A stretch of DNA of 64,000 nt from Perognathus longimembris pacificus (Eukaryota; Chordata; Mammalia; Rodentia; Heteromyidae). This document shows, piece after piece, positions 46,798-59,093 of this stretch. Position numbers and translations under genes: made by a program. The stretch spans positions 61,545,398 to 61,609,397 of the forward strand of contig NC_063168.1 in the NCBI RefSeq assembly GCF_023159225.1, read 5' to 3'. The stretch's first letter is position 1. Each line of letters opens with the position of its first letter. The notes below the pieces were generated by a model that saw only the letters and a list, made by a program, of their open reading frames with translations, was not told the DNA's origin and searched no databases.

Positions 46798-47337
46798 GTT
46801 CCCCTTTCTCTCTCTTGCCCTGGGTGGGACTCGGCAGCTCCTTGGATAGCTGGGTTCCTTACCAGCACTGAGGGGGCTGTCCCCTAGCTGTGCAAGACTA
46901 TAACCCAAATAATGGCTGACTGTGGCAGGAGTCCATCTCTGCATATTAAGTGGTTGTGAAGCCTCAGGTTGGCCCCATGTTACCACCTCATTTCCTTAGT
47001 CAGGCCATGGCCCAGTTCCTCACAAGCCTGACTCCCTGGGCCTCTGCCCTCAATCAGCGAGGCATAGCATCCACCTCCCTCCTTCTGAGACTCCCAGGGG
47101 ACGTGTCAGCCCAGGCCCCAGCCGGTGAGCAACCTGATGCCCTTTCCAAGGGCACTGCCACCCTTTCCATGTAGTATACCCGGGACATCTGAGCCACACA
47201 TATACATGACATTCAGAGTTAATCACCGTGTCCTTCTTCCTCCCTGGGCTGCACAACATGGGTCAGGTAGAGATGTCTCCCCCTCTCCCCACACCCCCGT
47301 GTATACTATGTATACACCCAGGTGGGCCTTGAACCCA

Positions 47338-47745
47338 TGACAATAAGGTCACCAACACTCAGTCAATCAGGCTAAGAGTCTTTACTCAGCTGTGCAGTGT
47401 CTGTCCACCCCCACCAGGTTAGAGAAGAGCAGCGTTGAGCCTCGGTAGGGCTGGGTTTTTAAAGGCAGAAGCTGTAAGTCCTTCATGAAGGCGGCAGGCA
47501 AATTCTGTTAAAGCAAGCAAGCAGTTCACAGAAGAGAGATTTTTGCAGTTAGGCTAACAGGACATTAACTTTTACCTCGGCTTTTAGATCAGCATCTAAT
47601 AGTAAATTCCTCATTTTACAACTTAACTCTGCTCTTTTTAAACATCAGAGGGGATGGGGTTGCTTATCTTGTTTTCTAAGCATTGCGAGGGACCTGGTTG
47701 CTTATCTTGTAACCCTTGTTCTTTTTGGCTAGCAGAGGTGTACTG
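47338..47745 (-). mobile_element. Second solo-LTR-like element with repeated GATA-containing block
   Basis: Minus-strand end cttattgtca at 47338, a TTTAAAA TATA-like box at about 47457-47464 and AGTAAA upstream of the end. Near its 5' end the block ggttgcttatcttgt occurs twice (about 47659 and 47697), like duplicated LTR enhancers. Family unknown; 5' end uncertain. Confidence 0.45.
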
Positions 47746-49127
47746 CTGACTGCTCCAGCTGCCAATTCTTCTTCCCTTCATTTGAGAGGGGGGTCTCACA
47801 CTCGGTCAAGCTGCTTTCGGTTTACTTGGGATGACTCAGCCTCTTTAGCTAGGACTAAAAGTGAATTTTCTTGGTCTGGATGGCTTACCCCCCATCTCTG
47901 CTTAGGATGGGGCCACTGGTCCCTAGCGAGTTGGGACAGATGCTCTGACAGAACCTGAAGTAGCCACAAGGTAGGAAGAAGCCTGACCCACCAGGGGAAA
48001 AGGGAAATTCCTAGTTGCCCCATAGGGACTCACTGGTACCCAGTAGTGAGTGTGAAGACAGGATGCTAGAGGGTTGAAATGCTCTGGTTCCCCACTCCTC
48101 CAGCTGGGGAGACCCTGTCAGAGCCTGAGGAGAAAATTTGCCTCCCTCATAAGGACACATATCAGCACTCTATAGCTTCCTTTGCAACAGCAACAAGCCT
48201 CCCCCAGGGCCATTCCTCTGCCATCTGGTCCCTACAATATGTCATAGGTGATGACCTCCAGGCCCAGAGACTGAGTGTCCTTCCCAACATGATGGACAGG
48301 AAGGGGTCGTGCCCGGCGGAAGGGGTCGGTGCCAGGGTTCTAAGTCCACCCTGAGAGTGGTTGGAAGCTGTCTGGGCGCAGCGCTAGGAAGCTGCTCCAC
48401 GGTATCAAGCCCCCAGCTGGGCTGTCTGTGTGTGCCCTGCCTCCAAATTTCCCCCTGAAACATGCCCACAGCCTGTCCCTTCCAGCCCGATAGGAGACAC
48501 CCTTCCTGTCCCCCAAAGAGAGCCTGTGACTGCACTATCCCCCCTGGCAGCCAAGTCCCATCCTCTCCTGCCTCTCCTTGCAGAGCCAGTCTGACAGGGT
48601 TCCAGAATAATCCTGGAAGAGAAACTTTGGTGACTCCCCAGACGCCCCCAGTCTCCCAGAGTCTTTCTCTCTCCCCTGGCTGTGCACAGGGTCGTTTCTG
48701 GAATGGGCTTAGAGATACACCGCTTGCACAGCTGGAAGTCTGGAGACCCCAGCGCACTCCCAAGCTGTGACAACCTCCCCCCAGCCTCCTCTCCAGCTCC
48801 CCTTCTTGGGGAGGGGAGGTCCCCTTTGTTCCAGCTGCCTCACAGAGTGTCACAAGGCAGCAGAGTGAAATGTGAGGCAACAAGCCAATGTCCCCCTGTC
48901 CTTCTGTGAGGATGAATTCCAAGCAAGGAGGCCCCACCTCAGCTCAGACAAGGGTGAGAGGCAGCCGGGGCTGGAGCTGAGCAACCTGAGTGGGCAGGAA
49001 ACGCTGGAAAAGAAAGGCAATGCTCCTCTAGCAATGGGGGGCGGGCAGAGCCCAGGCGGTGTCCCCTTTCCCAGAGGCTGCAACCTGAGAGCCTCCACTT
49101 AGACTACAACTCTGGATGGGGGACTGA

Positions 49128-49128
<1 letters not shown>

Positions 49129-49181
<53 letters not shown>
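49129..49181 (+). repeat. (AC)n microsatellite
   Basis: About 26 perfect units, not attached to a recognisable SINE. Confidence 0.97.
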
Positions 49182-49183
<2 letters not shown>

Positions 49184-49334
49184 TGGACCCAGACTTTGTA
49201 CCCAGGAGAGCCTGATGGCTACACTCAGTGTACTTCAGTCCAGTCTAGTTTGACTCAGATATCAAACATAGGCCTGTGTGGAACAAACCCCACAGGAGAG
49301 GCGGGAATAACAACAGTACTTGAACACTGACATG

Positions 49335-49500
49335 ATGTTAAGAACCACAGCTATTTACTGAGCACTTCGAATGTGGCAGGGAGGACTGAGAGCTTTGCCA
49401 AGTACCCTACTCACTAGAACTCACTGAGTGGGCATAATCGGCTTCAAAAGGAATCAGGCCAGGAACCCAAGTCTAACTGACTTCAAAGCCTAGAGCCACT
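49335..49500 (+). repeat. MIR relic
   Basis: tttactgagcacttcgaatg followed by MIR-like tail; diverged. Confidence 0.5.
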
Positions 49501-50667
49501 TGCAAAGTAGAGAAGAAAGACTGAGTCTTGCCTTGAAGAGATACCGCCTAGTGGTGAGATGGACACTGCAGCTAAAGACGAACCGTGGGCCCCATCTGCC
49601 CACTTCTGCTGGTACCTGGAAGTCAGGGGCTCTGAACTCCATGGGGGCTGCACAGGCTTTCATCATTGGCCTAGCGTGGGCAGGGAGGGAGGGTATTGAC
49701 CAGTATAGCATGAATGGACTGGTGTCTGGCGCTATGGACCTGTGCCCACGTGTGGAAGGCTCAGCAGGAGGGGTCGTATGTGAGAGCTCTTGGCTCTGGC
49801 CTGGCAAGATAAGGAGGCAAGGCACAGACATGATCACCTACAGGAACCTCAGCAAGCCACTTAGTATAACCCCCTTATTTTACAGTGAGAGGAACTGAGT
49901 CTGCCCCGGCCCACAAGCATGGTGCGTGAACCTAGATCTTTTAGCTCTCGTCACTGCCTCTGTCTGTTACACGTCGGATCTTTGCAGCACGTCTTCCTTT
50001 CCTCCAAAAAGCATAGAAGACTCTCCCTTAAGGATGCTATCTCGCAGACAGAGGAGGGCTCCAGGTCCAGGGAGGGGCCAACCGGGGATCATCCAGGTCA
50101 TTCTCCAGCGCCAGAGGCCCAAGAAGCTGTCTGTGGAGTCCCAGATCCTGAGGCGGATCACGTGCCAACACTGCACCCTGGCCGGAGCAGCCAGGTCAGG
50201 CCAAGCCTGCATCTGGTGAACTGGGTCGCTTACAGGCCCCTGGGGCTCCTCTCGACAGATTCTCTTTCTCTCCCCCTAGCCAGGGGACCCACCTCTCTGC
50301 TCTAGGGAGCATCCCCAGGACTGAGGCACACCCTGTCCCCCCACATTCCTTGCCCAGGGCCTGGCACACAGAAGGTACCCAGTAAGTGAGTACCTCCAAA
50401 TGAGGTGTGCTGGCTTGTGACATCTTAAGTGGCAATGTTTGGCTTCGCTGTTACCTGAGCTCTCCAGCGGGACCGAGTACACACCCTGGGGCTTGGGGAT
50501 GCAATGGAGTGGAGTCTTAGGGGGAGTGCTGGATTTTCTTGGCCCAGTTTCCTGGCTGCCAGTTTTCAAGACACGCCTCAGAACTAGAAGACATCATCTT
50601 CATGCTGCCAATGCCCAGAAGCCTTAGGCAACCCTCAAGTGTCTGTCACCAAGAAGCTAGGCCTTGC

Positions 50668-50765
50668 CAGGCACTGATTGCTCCATACATGTAATTCCAG
50701 CTAGTCAGGAGGCTGAGGGCTGAGGATCCAGGTTCAAAACCAGCTTGGGCAGACAAATCTGAGAA
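50668..50765 (+). mobile_element. B1-like SINE head fragment
   Basis: cctagtgttcc-like head degraded; agctagtcaggaggctgagg and gttcaaaaccagcttgggca are recognisable. Confidence 0.55.
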
Positions 50766-51352
50766 GCCACCTGCATGCCCTGGGTGCCTCTCCCCTCTCC
50801 ATTTGCAACGTCAGTGCATCTTTGCCATGTGCTTGGCGTTCATTAGGAAATGAGCAGTGCTCCGGGAAATCCCACCCAAAGATAAGCCTTCCTGCAGAAG
50901 CCATTTCCCTTCAGCCAGAGAGTTCACAGCTTACGCAGCCTTGTTGGGAGGCGTGGGGGGATGAACTGTGGACTCCCAAAGCCCCCCTGAACTCCTACAC
51001 GCTCCCATCGCATCTTGCTGTGCTCTCTGTCATGTGTGTATTCATTCCAGCTGGAGGAAAGGAAGTGACAGCAAAAACAAGACAAGGAGAAGTGAAATCA
51101 GGGTGAGGATGCTGTTTGCTGTCTTTTTTAGAAACATGACAAATCAACAGGCAGAGGTAGAAAGCGAGAAAGAAAAAAAGCAAGACAGAGGAAAGGCCAA
51201 GAAGATGCGGCCGCTACAGGCATGCACAGAGCTCCCACGCGAAAAAACAGAGACTAAAATCATTCCTCTCATCTCTGCTGCGCTGTGTTCCTTACAAACC
51301 CTGTCACCTATGTGCTTTTCAGTTCTCTCAGTGGCCCTGTGAGACAGATATT

Positions 51353-51600
51353 TGGCTCCGTCTGTTTTCTGTTGCTATAACAAAGTACCTGAGACAGAGT
51401 AATTTTGTAAAGGAGAGAAGTTTATTTGCCTCACAGTTCTAAAGAATGGAAAGTCCTAGTGCATGATGTGTGTTTGGCATCTGGTGAGGGATTGATTGAA
51501 TGGCAAACCAAGCATCATACTGTACCACCCAGAGATGCCAGGTCATCACTCACAAGAGACCAGGCCTGGCATTTCTATAGCTTCTAGAAATGAGTCTAAT
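51353..51600 (-). mobile_element. ERVL-MaLR-type LTR fragment
   Basis: The segment reading gttgctataacaaagtacct, then gagacagagtaatttt and tttatttgcctcacagttct matches the reverse complement of MST/THE1/ORR1-like LTR ends as remembered. Degraded; right end uncertain, running into a purine-rich GACAGA tract (51612-51690). Confidence 0.6.
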
Positions 51601-53009
51601 AAGCAGCCAGGAGAAAGAGAGACAGACAGACAGAGAAACAAGAGAGAGACAGAGACAGAGAGACAGAGGTAGAGAGAGAGATAGCGGCAGAGACACAAAA
51701 CCCAGCAGAAGATAAAATGAACTTGGTAAGGTGACGAGGACTGAACAGGAAAGAAGGAAAATAGGAGACGAACGAGCATAGAATTGGGTAAATAGAGAAA
51801 AGTGAGGCGCATTTAAGAAAAGCGAAAGAAGTTAGAGACAGCACAATCTTCTATGACTCACTGGAGACTCTGTCCCTCTCCCGGGAAACCTCTGAGATGG
51901 CGTGGTGGCACTGAGCACTGGTCATTTCTGTGCTCACATCCTTCCTGGCAGGCTTCTTCCTGGAAACACCCCTTCTGGCCCAGGAGTTCCTGGAAGGGCT
52001 CTGGGAACGCAGTCTCCCCCTGGGTTATTACCCTAGCCCCTCTAGTCTTACTTGCTGGGCTGACCCATGGAATAGGCCTTTATGTGCCCCAAATTCACTG
52101 ACAAGCAGAGGCCCATTAGCTTCCCTCTGCTTGTCCACTGCTGGGGAGCAATTCAGTGACTTGGCCTCCATCCACCCCTTCCCTTGAAACGCTATTGCTA
52201 TGGCCTGTGTCCACCTCATCGCATTACTGTGCCACTCCATGTCTCCTCCTGACGGTGCCATTACTATAGTCCTCTCCTGCTTCTCCCCATCCTGGCTTTC
52301 CAGTCCAGGCCTCATCCCAGCCTGCAGGTGGATTAAGCGCCCTGTGTCCTTCATCCCAAGAAAGCTGGTCTGCGGGCGCCCTCGGCTGTGGCTAATGACT
52401 TGAGCTTTGCACAGTCACTTTATTTCCCTGCAGCCCCATACAAGCAACTTCATTAAGAAGACCACACGCTCTGCTGCACTGAGCTGCCACAGGAATCAGA
52501 CGGCAGGAGCTGAAGCTGCTTAATGAGGCCCAAGGGCCACGGGGCCACCTGTCTCTGGGCGGGGGGGGGTGGGGGTGGGGGTGGGGGGTGGGAGGGAGCA
52601 TCCATCTTCCCTGCTCAGACCCTCATCCTACCCACCCCAGAATCCCTCTGTCTGTGGCATCTTCCTCCCCCCATGCCCATACCAGGAGGCCCCTGGGACC
52701 TGGTCAGTCCGGAAGGTCTCGCCAGTCTGGTCCTGTCAACCCCACCGCTCTGAGTTCCAATCCGGGAGAAGGAAGTTCCACGCTGCACAGTGGACTCCCA
52801 GAAGCCCCTTGCTTCCCCTAATCCCAGTGCCAACTTAGCCACCAGCAGAGCTCCAAATTGTCCCACTTCTTGGAGCTCTGGCTCCTCTCTCCCATAACAC
52901 AAGGACTTAGCAGACTCCTGGGCTGTTGTAAAGATCAAATGAATTAACGTACATGAAAGTTTTAGATCGCAGCCTAATGAAAAGTTCTCCATAAGAAACA
53001 ACAGTGAGA

Positions 53010-53093
53010 GCTGGGATTTAGCTCAGCAGAAGAGCGCCTGCCTGGCGAGCGCAAGGCCCCGAGTTCGGTCCTCAGCTCTGGAAAAAAAAAATC
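53010..53093 (+). mobile_element. ID SINE monomer
   Basis: gctgggatttagctcagcag through ccccgagttcggtcctcagc with an A tail; the best match here to a plain tRNA-Ala-derived ID element. Confidence 0.75.
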
Positions 53094-53127
53094 TACATAT
53101 ATAAAAAAAGTAGAGTGCATTACTTTG

Positions 53128-53335
53128 GGCTGGGAATATGGCCTAGTGGCAAGAGCACTTGCCTCGTATACATGAAGCCCTGGGTTCAATTCCCCAGCAC
53201 CACATATATAGAAAATGGCCAGAAGTGACTCTGTGGCTCAAGTGGCAGAGTGCTAGCCTTGAGCAAAAAGAAGCCAGGGACAGTGCTCAGGCCCTGAGTC
53301 CAAGGCCCAGGAGTGGCAAAAAAAAAAAAAAAAGA
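53128..53335 (+). mobile_element. ID-dimer SINE
   Basis: gggctgggaatatggcctag start; near-identical to the copies at 54554 and 33206; A-rich tail with AAAG repeats. Confidence 0.85.
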
Positions 53336-53455
53336 AAGAAAGAAAGAAAAAGAAACAATAGTGATTGCTATTGCTAGGATTGTTGACTACTGGCCTTGTG
53401 AGCAGTCTAAATTAGGTAGGATATAAGAAGGCCACTTAAAAATAACAAGTCAGGG

Positions 53456-53660
53456 GCTGGGAATGCGGCTTAGTGGTAGAGAGCTTGCCTAGCATACATG
53501 AAGCCCTGGGTTTGATTCCTCAGTACCACATAAACAGAAAAAGCCAGAAGAGGCGCTGTGGCTCAAATGGTAGTGTGCTAGCCTTGAGCAAAAGAAGCTC
53601 AGGGACAGTGCCCAGGCCTGTGTTCAAGCCCCAGGACTGGCCATAAATAAACAAATAAAT
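53456..53660 (+). mobile_element. ID-dimer SINE
   Basis: gggctgggaatgcggcttag start; tail with AAAT-type repeats. Confidence 0.8.
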
Positions 53661-53670
53661 AAAAAGTCAG

Positions 53671-53775
53671 ATTGGGCATGGTAGTATATACTGTAATACC
53701 AGTACTCAAAGGGCTGAAGCAGGAGGATGGAGAGTTCATGATCAGCCTGGGCTGTGTAATGAGACCCTGTTTCCA
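53671..53775 (+). mobile_element. B1-like SINE fragment
   Basis: gggcatggtagtatatactg to atgagaccctgtttcc; 7SL-derived type without an ID tail. Confidence 0.6.
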
Positions 53776-54538
53776 CCGCTCTCCGCAGCATTGTCACTCA
53801 ATGGCACCGAGCAGCCCTGTGAGCCTAAGGGTTATCCTGGTTATCACAGTCCAGCTCGGAGGGGTGTAGACTCCAATCTGGCACATGTTTCTACCTGATC
53901 TTCTTTTCTTTCATGCTTCAGCCTCAAGACACACCTTGGGAGCACTCCAGCTCAGCACCCTCCCCCCCACTTCCACTCCACAGGTCACGTGGTCTCATTG
54001 TCTTCAACAAGCTCTAACCTGCCTGAGTGCCAACAACAATATTGCAGGCTTGTGAGCTTTGGTTTCTGCGCAGACACTGTGGCTGGTTCTGTGGGGGCCC
54101 TAAACAGCCTGCATTGTAATACGGACCCCCGCCTAGGAACCCCGGCTCCATCCCACCTCAGCCCCTGCCACTGAGGGTGTAGCCCTCTGGATGTGTCATC
54201 TGACCATCGGGACCAGCCCCCTTGTCCACAGAGGGTGAACTGCATATTTGCCACCCACACCAGAGGCATTCTGGGCTCCCTCCCTGTACGGACAGGGGGA
54301 AGTCCAGCACATGCCCATGGCCATATCTGCTTCCCAGGTGCCTCATCTCTCTTAGCTTCTTCTCCAAGGAATATCATGAAAGCCCTGGACGTAGGCTGCC
54401 ATTCCTTCTGTCTGGCCCTGACCCAGGAAGGAGGGCTCCATGAGAACGGGGGCATGACAGGCCCTGGAGAAAGCCCCAGAGAGCCACCTGGTTCTGCCCA
54501 TCAGTGGCTCTTCTGGGGCATGCAGTCTCGGCACCTTT

Positions 54539-54777
54539 TAATCTTCAAGTTGGCTGGGAATATGGCCTAGTGGCAAGAGTGCTTGACTCGTATACATGAA
54601 GCCCTGAGTTCAATTCCCCAGCACCACATATATAGAAAATGGCCAGAAGAGGCGCTGTGGCTCAAGTGGCAGAGTGCTAGCCTTGAGCAAAAGGAAGCCA
54701 GGGACAGTGCTCAGGCCCTGAGTCCAAACCCCAGGACTGGCAAAACAAAAACAAAAAGAATATAATCTTCAAGTTGG
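54539..54777 (+). mobile_element. ID-dimer SINE with 15-bp target-site duplication
   Basis: taatcttcaagttgg at 54539-54553 and 54763-54777 flanks a complete dimer. The perfect repeat and intact element suggest recent insertion. Confidence 0.88.
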
Positions 54778-54892
54778 GCTGTGGTTGCTACTTTTAGAGC
54801 TTTGCGAAAAAGCCCACTCAAGTTCCTTCTCATCATACCTATCAATTTAAAGAAGACCCCAAGAGTGTAAATCTAGAAACAGTGAGCTGAGC

Positions 54893-55098
54893 TAGGTGTT
54901 GGTGGCTACTTAGGAGACTGAGATTGAAGGATTCTGGTTTGAAGCCAGCCGAAGCAGAGAAATCGAAGAGACTCTTATCTCCAATTAACCAGCCAAGAGC
55001 TCAAAGTGGAGATATGGCTCTAGTGGTAGAACACGAACCTTGAGCGAAAAAGCTAAGGAAGAGTGTGAGGCCTTGAGTTCAAGTCCCAGTACTGGCAA
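54893..55098 (+). mobile_element. B1/ID-like SINE with GGAA tail
   Basis: Head lacks part of the B1-like start; linker ctcttatctccaattaacca and ID-like tail lead directly into the GGAA microsatellite. Confidence 0.7.
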
Positions 55099-55290
55099 GA
55101 GAAGAGAGGGAGGGAGAGAGGAAGGAAGGAAGGGAGGAAGGAAGGAAGGAAGGAAGGAAGGAAGGAAGGAAGGAAGGAAGGAAGGGAGGGAGGGAGGGAG
55201 GGAGGGAGGGAGGGAGGAAGGAAGGAAGGAAGGAAGGAAGGAAGGAAGGAAGGAAGGAAGGAAGGAAGGAAGGAAGGAAGGAAGGAAGGG
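55099..55290 (+). repeat. (GGAA)n/(GGGA)n microsatellite
   Basis: About 190 bases of GGAA units with a central GGGA block, at the tail of a SINE and ending about 470 bases upstream of OTOF exon 3. Confidence 0.96.
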
Positions 55291-55757
55291 TGAAATGGTA
55301 ACAGGGGTCTGATCATCATAGCACTAAAACACGAAAATCTTTCCATGCCATTAACAGTGTAAAATGAAGGGTGGTTGGGACAGAGCCTGGACCAGTCAGT
55401 CTGACTGATGGGGAGAGCTAGAAGTGCACAGCTTCAGTCAGCACAGGCCCAAACCAGGCTCACCAGCCCTACTCTGCTCTGCTGTTGCCTTCTCCTCCTG
55501 GCTACACCACGTCTCCCAGCCCTCCAAGGACCCAAGGGGCAGTGGAAGAGCAGTCTGTGGGAACCAGAAGTGCTGGGGAGGTCTAATTAAGTCCTGTTAA
55601 GTCCACATGGCCTTGGGCAGCCCACAAAACCTGTCTGAGCACCATTTTGGTGCTCATCTGAGGAGTGAGCATATCCTTTAGATGCCTCTTTCTCACGCCC
55701 CACAGCCTCTGCCCACCATTTGCACCTAAGGCCACAGTTGTTCCTCTCTCTCTTTAG

Positions 55758-55847
<90 letters not shown>

Positions 55848-56151
55848 TAAGTGTGGGGTGAAGCCGGAGGGGCCTGTCCTGTGCTTGGTCTACCCTCTTG
55901 TTGGGCGTAAAATAGGGACCTATCCTCCCAGCCTATTTGGGATCAGGCTCCAAAGGCCTAGGAATCTTGGACTGCAGAGCAAGCCACCTTCCTTCCGAGA
56001 GTTTCCTTTTTGTGACATTAATGCTGTACCCTGAGGTGTTCAATATCTGTGGCTTCCATCTCTGGGTGACCAGCAGAATTCAGAAAGACAAGCAGTCTAG
56101 GAGGATGGCTAAATACAAACAATGTCTTTGACTCAATACTCAGTTGCTCAT

Positions 56152-56385
56152 ATTGGGCACCAGTGGTTCACACTTGTAATCCTAGCTTCCCCGGAGGCTG
56201 AGATCTGAGGATCCAAGTTCAAAGCCAGCCCAGACAAAAAAAGTCCATGAGACTCATATTTCCAATTAACCAACAAAAAGCCAAAAGTAGAGCTGTGACT
56301 CGTGTAGTAGAGTGCCTTGAGTGAAAAAACTAAGGGACAGCACTCAGGCCCTGAATTGAAGCCCAAGGACCGGCACACAAGAAAA
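56152..56385 (+). mobile_element. B1/ID-like composite SINE
   Basis: ttgggcaccagtggttcaca head to tgaagcccaaggaccggcac. Confidence 0.75.
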
Positions 56386-56645
56386 ATGTTAATTGCTCTT
56401 ATGCAAGCTGGAGCGGGTCGTGGTTGAACTGCAATATGTCCCTAAAGGTGTGGACATGTTATCTCAGTGAGGACTCAGGATGACCCAGATGAATGGGAGG
56501 GATGCGGGCGCCACCTTTCTCGTGTTGTTGCAGAGAATTCCAGTAGGTGACGCCTATGGTTGTCTACAGGGAAGGGATTCTAAGTCTTGCCTTACAACAA
56601 GTGCATACTAGCCTGCAGGAAAAGTCATCGAGGACACATATTCAA

Positions 56646-56935
56646 ATATTCACCCATCCATCTACTTATCCATCCATCTATCCATCTACTCACCCATTTC
56701 ACCCATCTGTCTACTCATTCATTTACCTATCCAACTACTCACCCATTCATCTATTCATCCATTCATCTATCCATCTACTCACCCATTCACCCATCCATCT
56801 ACTCATTCATCCATCTACTTATCCATTCACCTATCCATCTACTCACCGATTCATATAATCCATTTTCTCATCCATTCATCTTTCCATCTACTCATCCACC
56901 ATTCCATCTTTCCAGCTATTTACCCAAACATCTAC
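56646..56935 (+). repeat. Degenerate CATC/CATT tandem repeat
   Basis: Runs of atccatctactcacccattc-like units of 4-bp base and higher-order 12-20-bp period over ~290 bases. Confidence 0.85.
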
Positions 56936-57514
56936 TGAGTAAACATTCTATACTGCACTAGTCACTAGAAGTAAAAAATGGAGGACTAACCCATAGTCTC
57001 TGCCCCCAAGATTTCCTTCCATGGGAAGGGGAGGGAAGGGCCTGTGCCTAGATACAGCTTCAAGACTAGGCTGCATTTCCAGAAGACCGTAGACAGCTGG
57101 ACAGTAGCCACAGCTCTCCAACCAACGTGCTGTCCCAGGAGGTGGTGAGTTCCTGCTGCTGGGAGAGGGCCTTGAAGGGCCACATTGAAGAGGGATTCAA
57201 GTCTGTTGACAGGAATGCAGGGAAGATATTTAAATGCCTTTCAGGATAGTGGGATATCACATCATTCAGACAGTTGCGTCTGGTACCCACAAGTGAAGAG
57301 ATACTCCTCCAGTGACCTCCAAAATAAAGCATAGCTGTCTTCTCGAGGGTAAGCTGTGCTTATGACTTATGAGGACAGAAAATAGAAACAAGAGAAGGGC
57401 TGATGCAGATGGAGGAAAGGCAGGATGGGAGGCCAGGAAAGGCATCCAAATACCCCTGCAGGGGGCCAGTTCATAGTTGTTAGAGCATCCAGAAGCCTTG
57501 GAGGCCAGCCAGTG

Positions 57515-57610
57515 CAACCCTCACTGTACAGAAGGGAAACCGAGTCCCAGAGAATACACTGAGGTCATATAAGTAGATTAGAAGAGCCAAGGCTAGGATA
57601 TATGCCTCCT
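57515..57610 (+). repeat. MIR relic
   Basis: ctgtacagaagggaaaccga and gaggtcatataagtagatta resemble the MIR 3' part. Confidence 0.5.
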
Positions 57611-58922
57611 ATCTACATCCTCTCCCTCTACCCCAGAGTGTTTGAGCAGTTATGAGGGAAACTGAGGACCTTGATGAAGCTATTAAATCCTTTACAGTGG
57701 TCAGAAACCCCGACCATCTCAACACTCCTATACCAACAAATCAGAAATGGAGAGATGACCTATGACCCAGTGGATATTCTAAAGGCTCAGGCTTCTTCAG
57801 AGGGAGGACAGAAGGTGTGATTCCTATCCCAGAGTTATCTCCCCTCTTCCCCATGTAAGGGAAAGTGGGAAGTCCCACATAGAAGAACAGGTTGGCACGG
57901 AAGTATTCTACTGTATAATATTCAGGCCTAGAACTGGGATGCGAGACGCCACAGTGAAGACACTGGTCCATCCGGAACTTAAGGCACTTGGGGGTGGAGT
58001 GCTTGGAGTCTGGTAGGGCTCAGAGATCCCCATCCAGAAGTCAGGGTTCTATTTTCCCAGAGCCCTACCCATTCATTCTATGGATATCTCCCATCAGATG
58101 CTCATATCTCATGAGAGTCATGGTGGAAGAGAGGCAACATTCTAGTCAGGGACCCAGAGGCCTCACATCCTCTCAGCTGTCTGGAGCCAGGGCCTCCGTC
58201 CAGGCATCTTGGGTTTCCATGATGACAAGATGTTGGAATCAGAGGATCTCGTGCCTCCACAATGCCTGTCCAGAACCCTGAGGGGCCATGGCCTGCCCCA
58301 GCTTCCAGCCTCTGGGCTGCCAAGGATGCCCAAATCCCTGAATAATTCAAGAGCCAGGAGCACAATGGAGGCCTGGCCTAGCCCAGGTCAGGTGACACCA
58401 GCTCCCAGGGGGATATGATGAATTATTGACAGGCTTCTGGTGCCAGGTTGCTGCTCTATTGTGGTCAGTCTGTGGGCTGGCCATCTGCACCTCCGGCCTC
58501 CTCCCGGCTGGGTAGCTGAGAATCCTACCTCTCCCCAGCCCGCCTGGCTCCACCGTGGGGCCCCCTGTGAAGGGTGTTCTCTTTGTGATGGGGACCCTTT
58601 TTGGATTCTTTACCTAGCAGCCTGGCCAGGGGAAACAGCTCGGCGAGGGCTCTGGTCCATGATCATACAATGGGTTCAGGGCACAGGCAGATCTCCTGGG
58701 CAGAGATCTTTCTTGCAGAATGAATGGCCTCTGGCCTCCATTTCCAAGAATATGACTTGGCTATTCAAGGGTCAGCACAGCTCCTCCATGCCAAGCCACC
58801 TAGAGGAGGGGGACCCCACTGGATTGCACAGAGAGTAGCTGGGGTGGGCACGATCACTCTGGGATTACTACAGGGGCAGAGCCAGGGCTTTACTTTTATT
58901 GAGGAAAGTGGGGAACTGCTAG

Positions 58923-59093
58923 TATGTGGGCCTGGCACTATCCCTGAGCTTCTTTTTGCTTAAGGCTAGCCCTTTACCACATAAGCCACAGTACCACTTC
59001 TGGCCTTTTCTGTTTATGTGGTGCTGAGGAATCAAACCCAGGGCTTCATGCATGCTAGGCAAACATTCTACCACTCAACCACATTCCCAGCCC
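58923..59093 (-). mobile_element. ID-dimer SINE, partly degraded
   Basis: Reverse copy, gtgggcctggcactatccct to caaccacattcccagcc. Confidence 0.75.

Larger units (their letters stand above)
42263..55757 (+). other. OTOF intron 2
   Basis: 13.5 kb. The first part is a cluster of L1 3' ends and SINEs (42313-45790), then two LTR-like blocks (46420-46797 and 47338-47745), an AC microsatellite, a MaLR-type LTR (51353-51600), and ID SINEs close to exon 3. 47750-49120, 49510-50660 and 51700-53000 show no feature I can name. Confidence 0.7.

Noticed and set aside
46797..47338. Internal part of one provirus between the two LTR-like blocks
   Set aside because: The blocks are from different families, both on minus, and no gag/pol-like frame lies between.
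48242..48937. 231-codon open frame on minus
   Set aside because: Longest frame in the window but compositionally ordinary, no domain or family resemblance, and no supporting splice structure; likely chance in GC-rich intron.
53010..53093. tRNA-like gene with A and B boxes
   Set aside because: ID SINE: repeated many times in the window, ends in poly(A), no functional cloverleaf evident.
55040..55346. Lys/Arg/Gly-rich and Phe/Pro-rich frames on both strands
   Set aside because: Translation of the GGAA microsatellite.
56646..56935. CRISPR-like spaced repeats
   Set aside because: Degenerate 4-bp based tandem repeat in a mammalian intron, no constant repeat/spacer arrangement.
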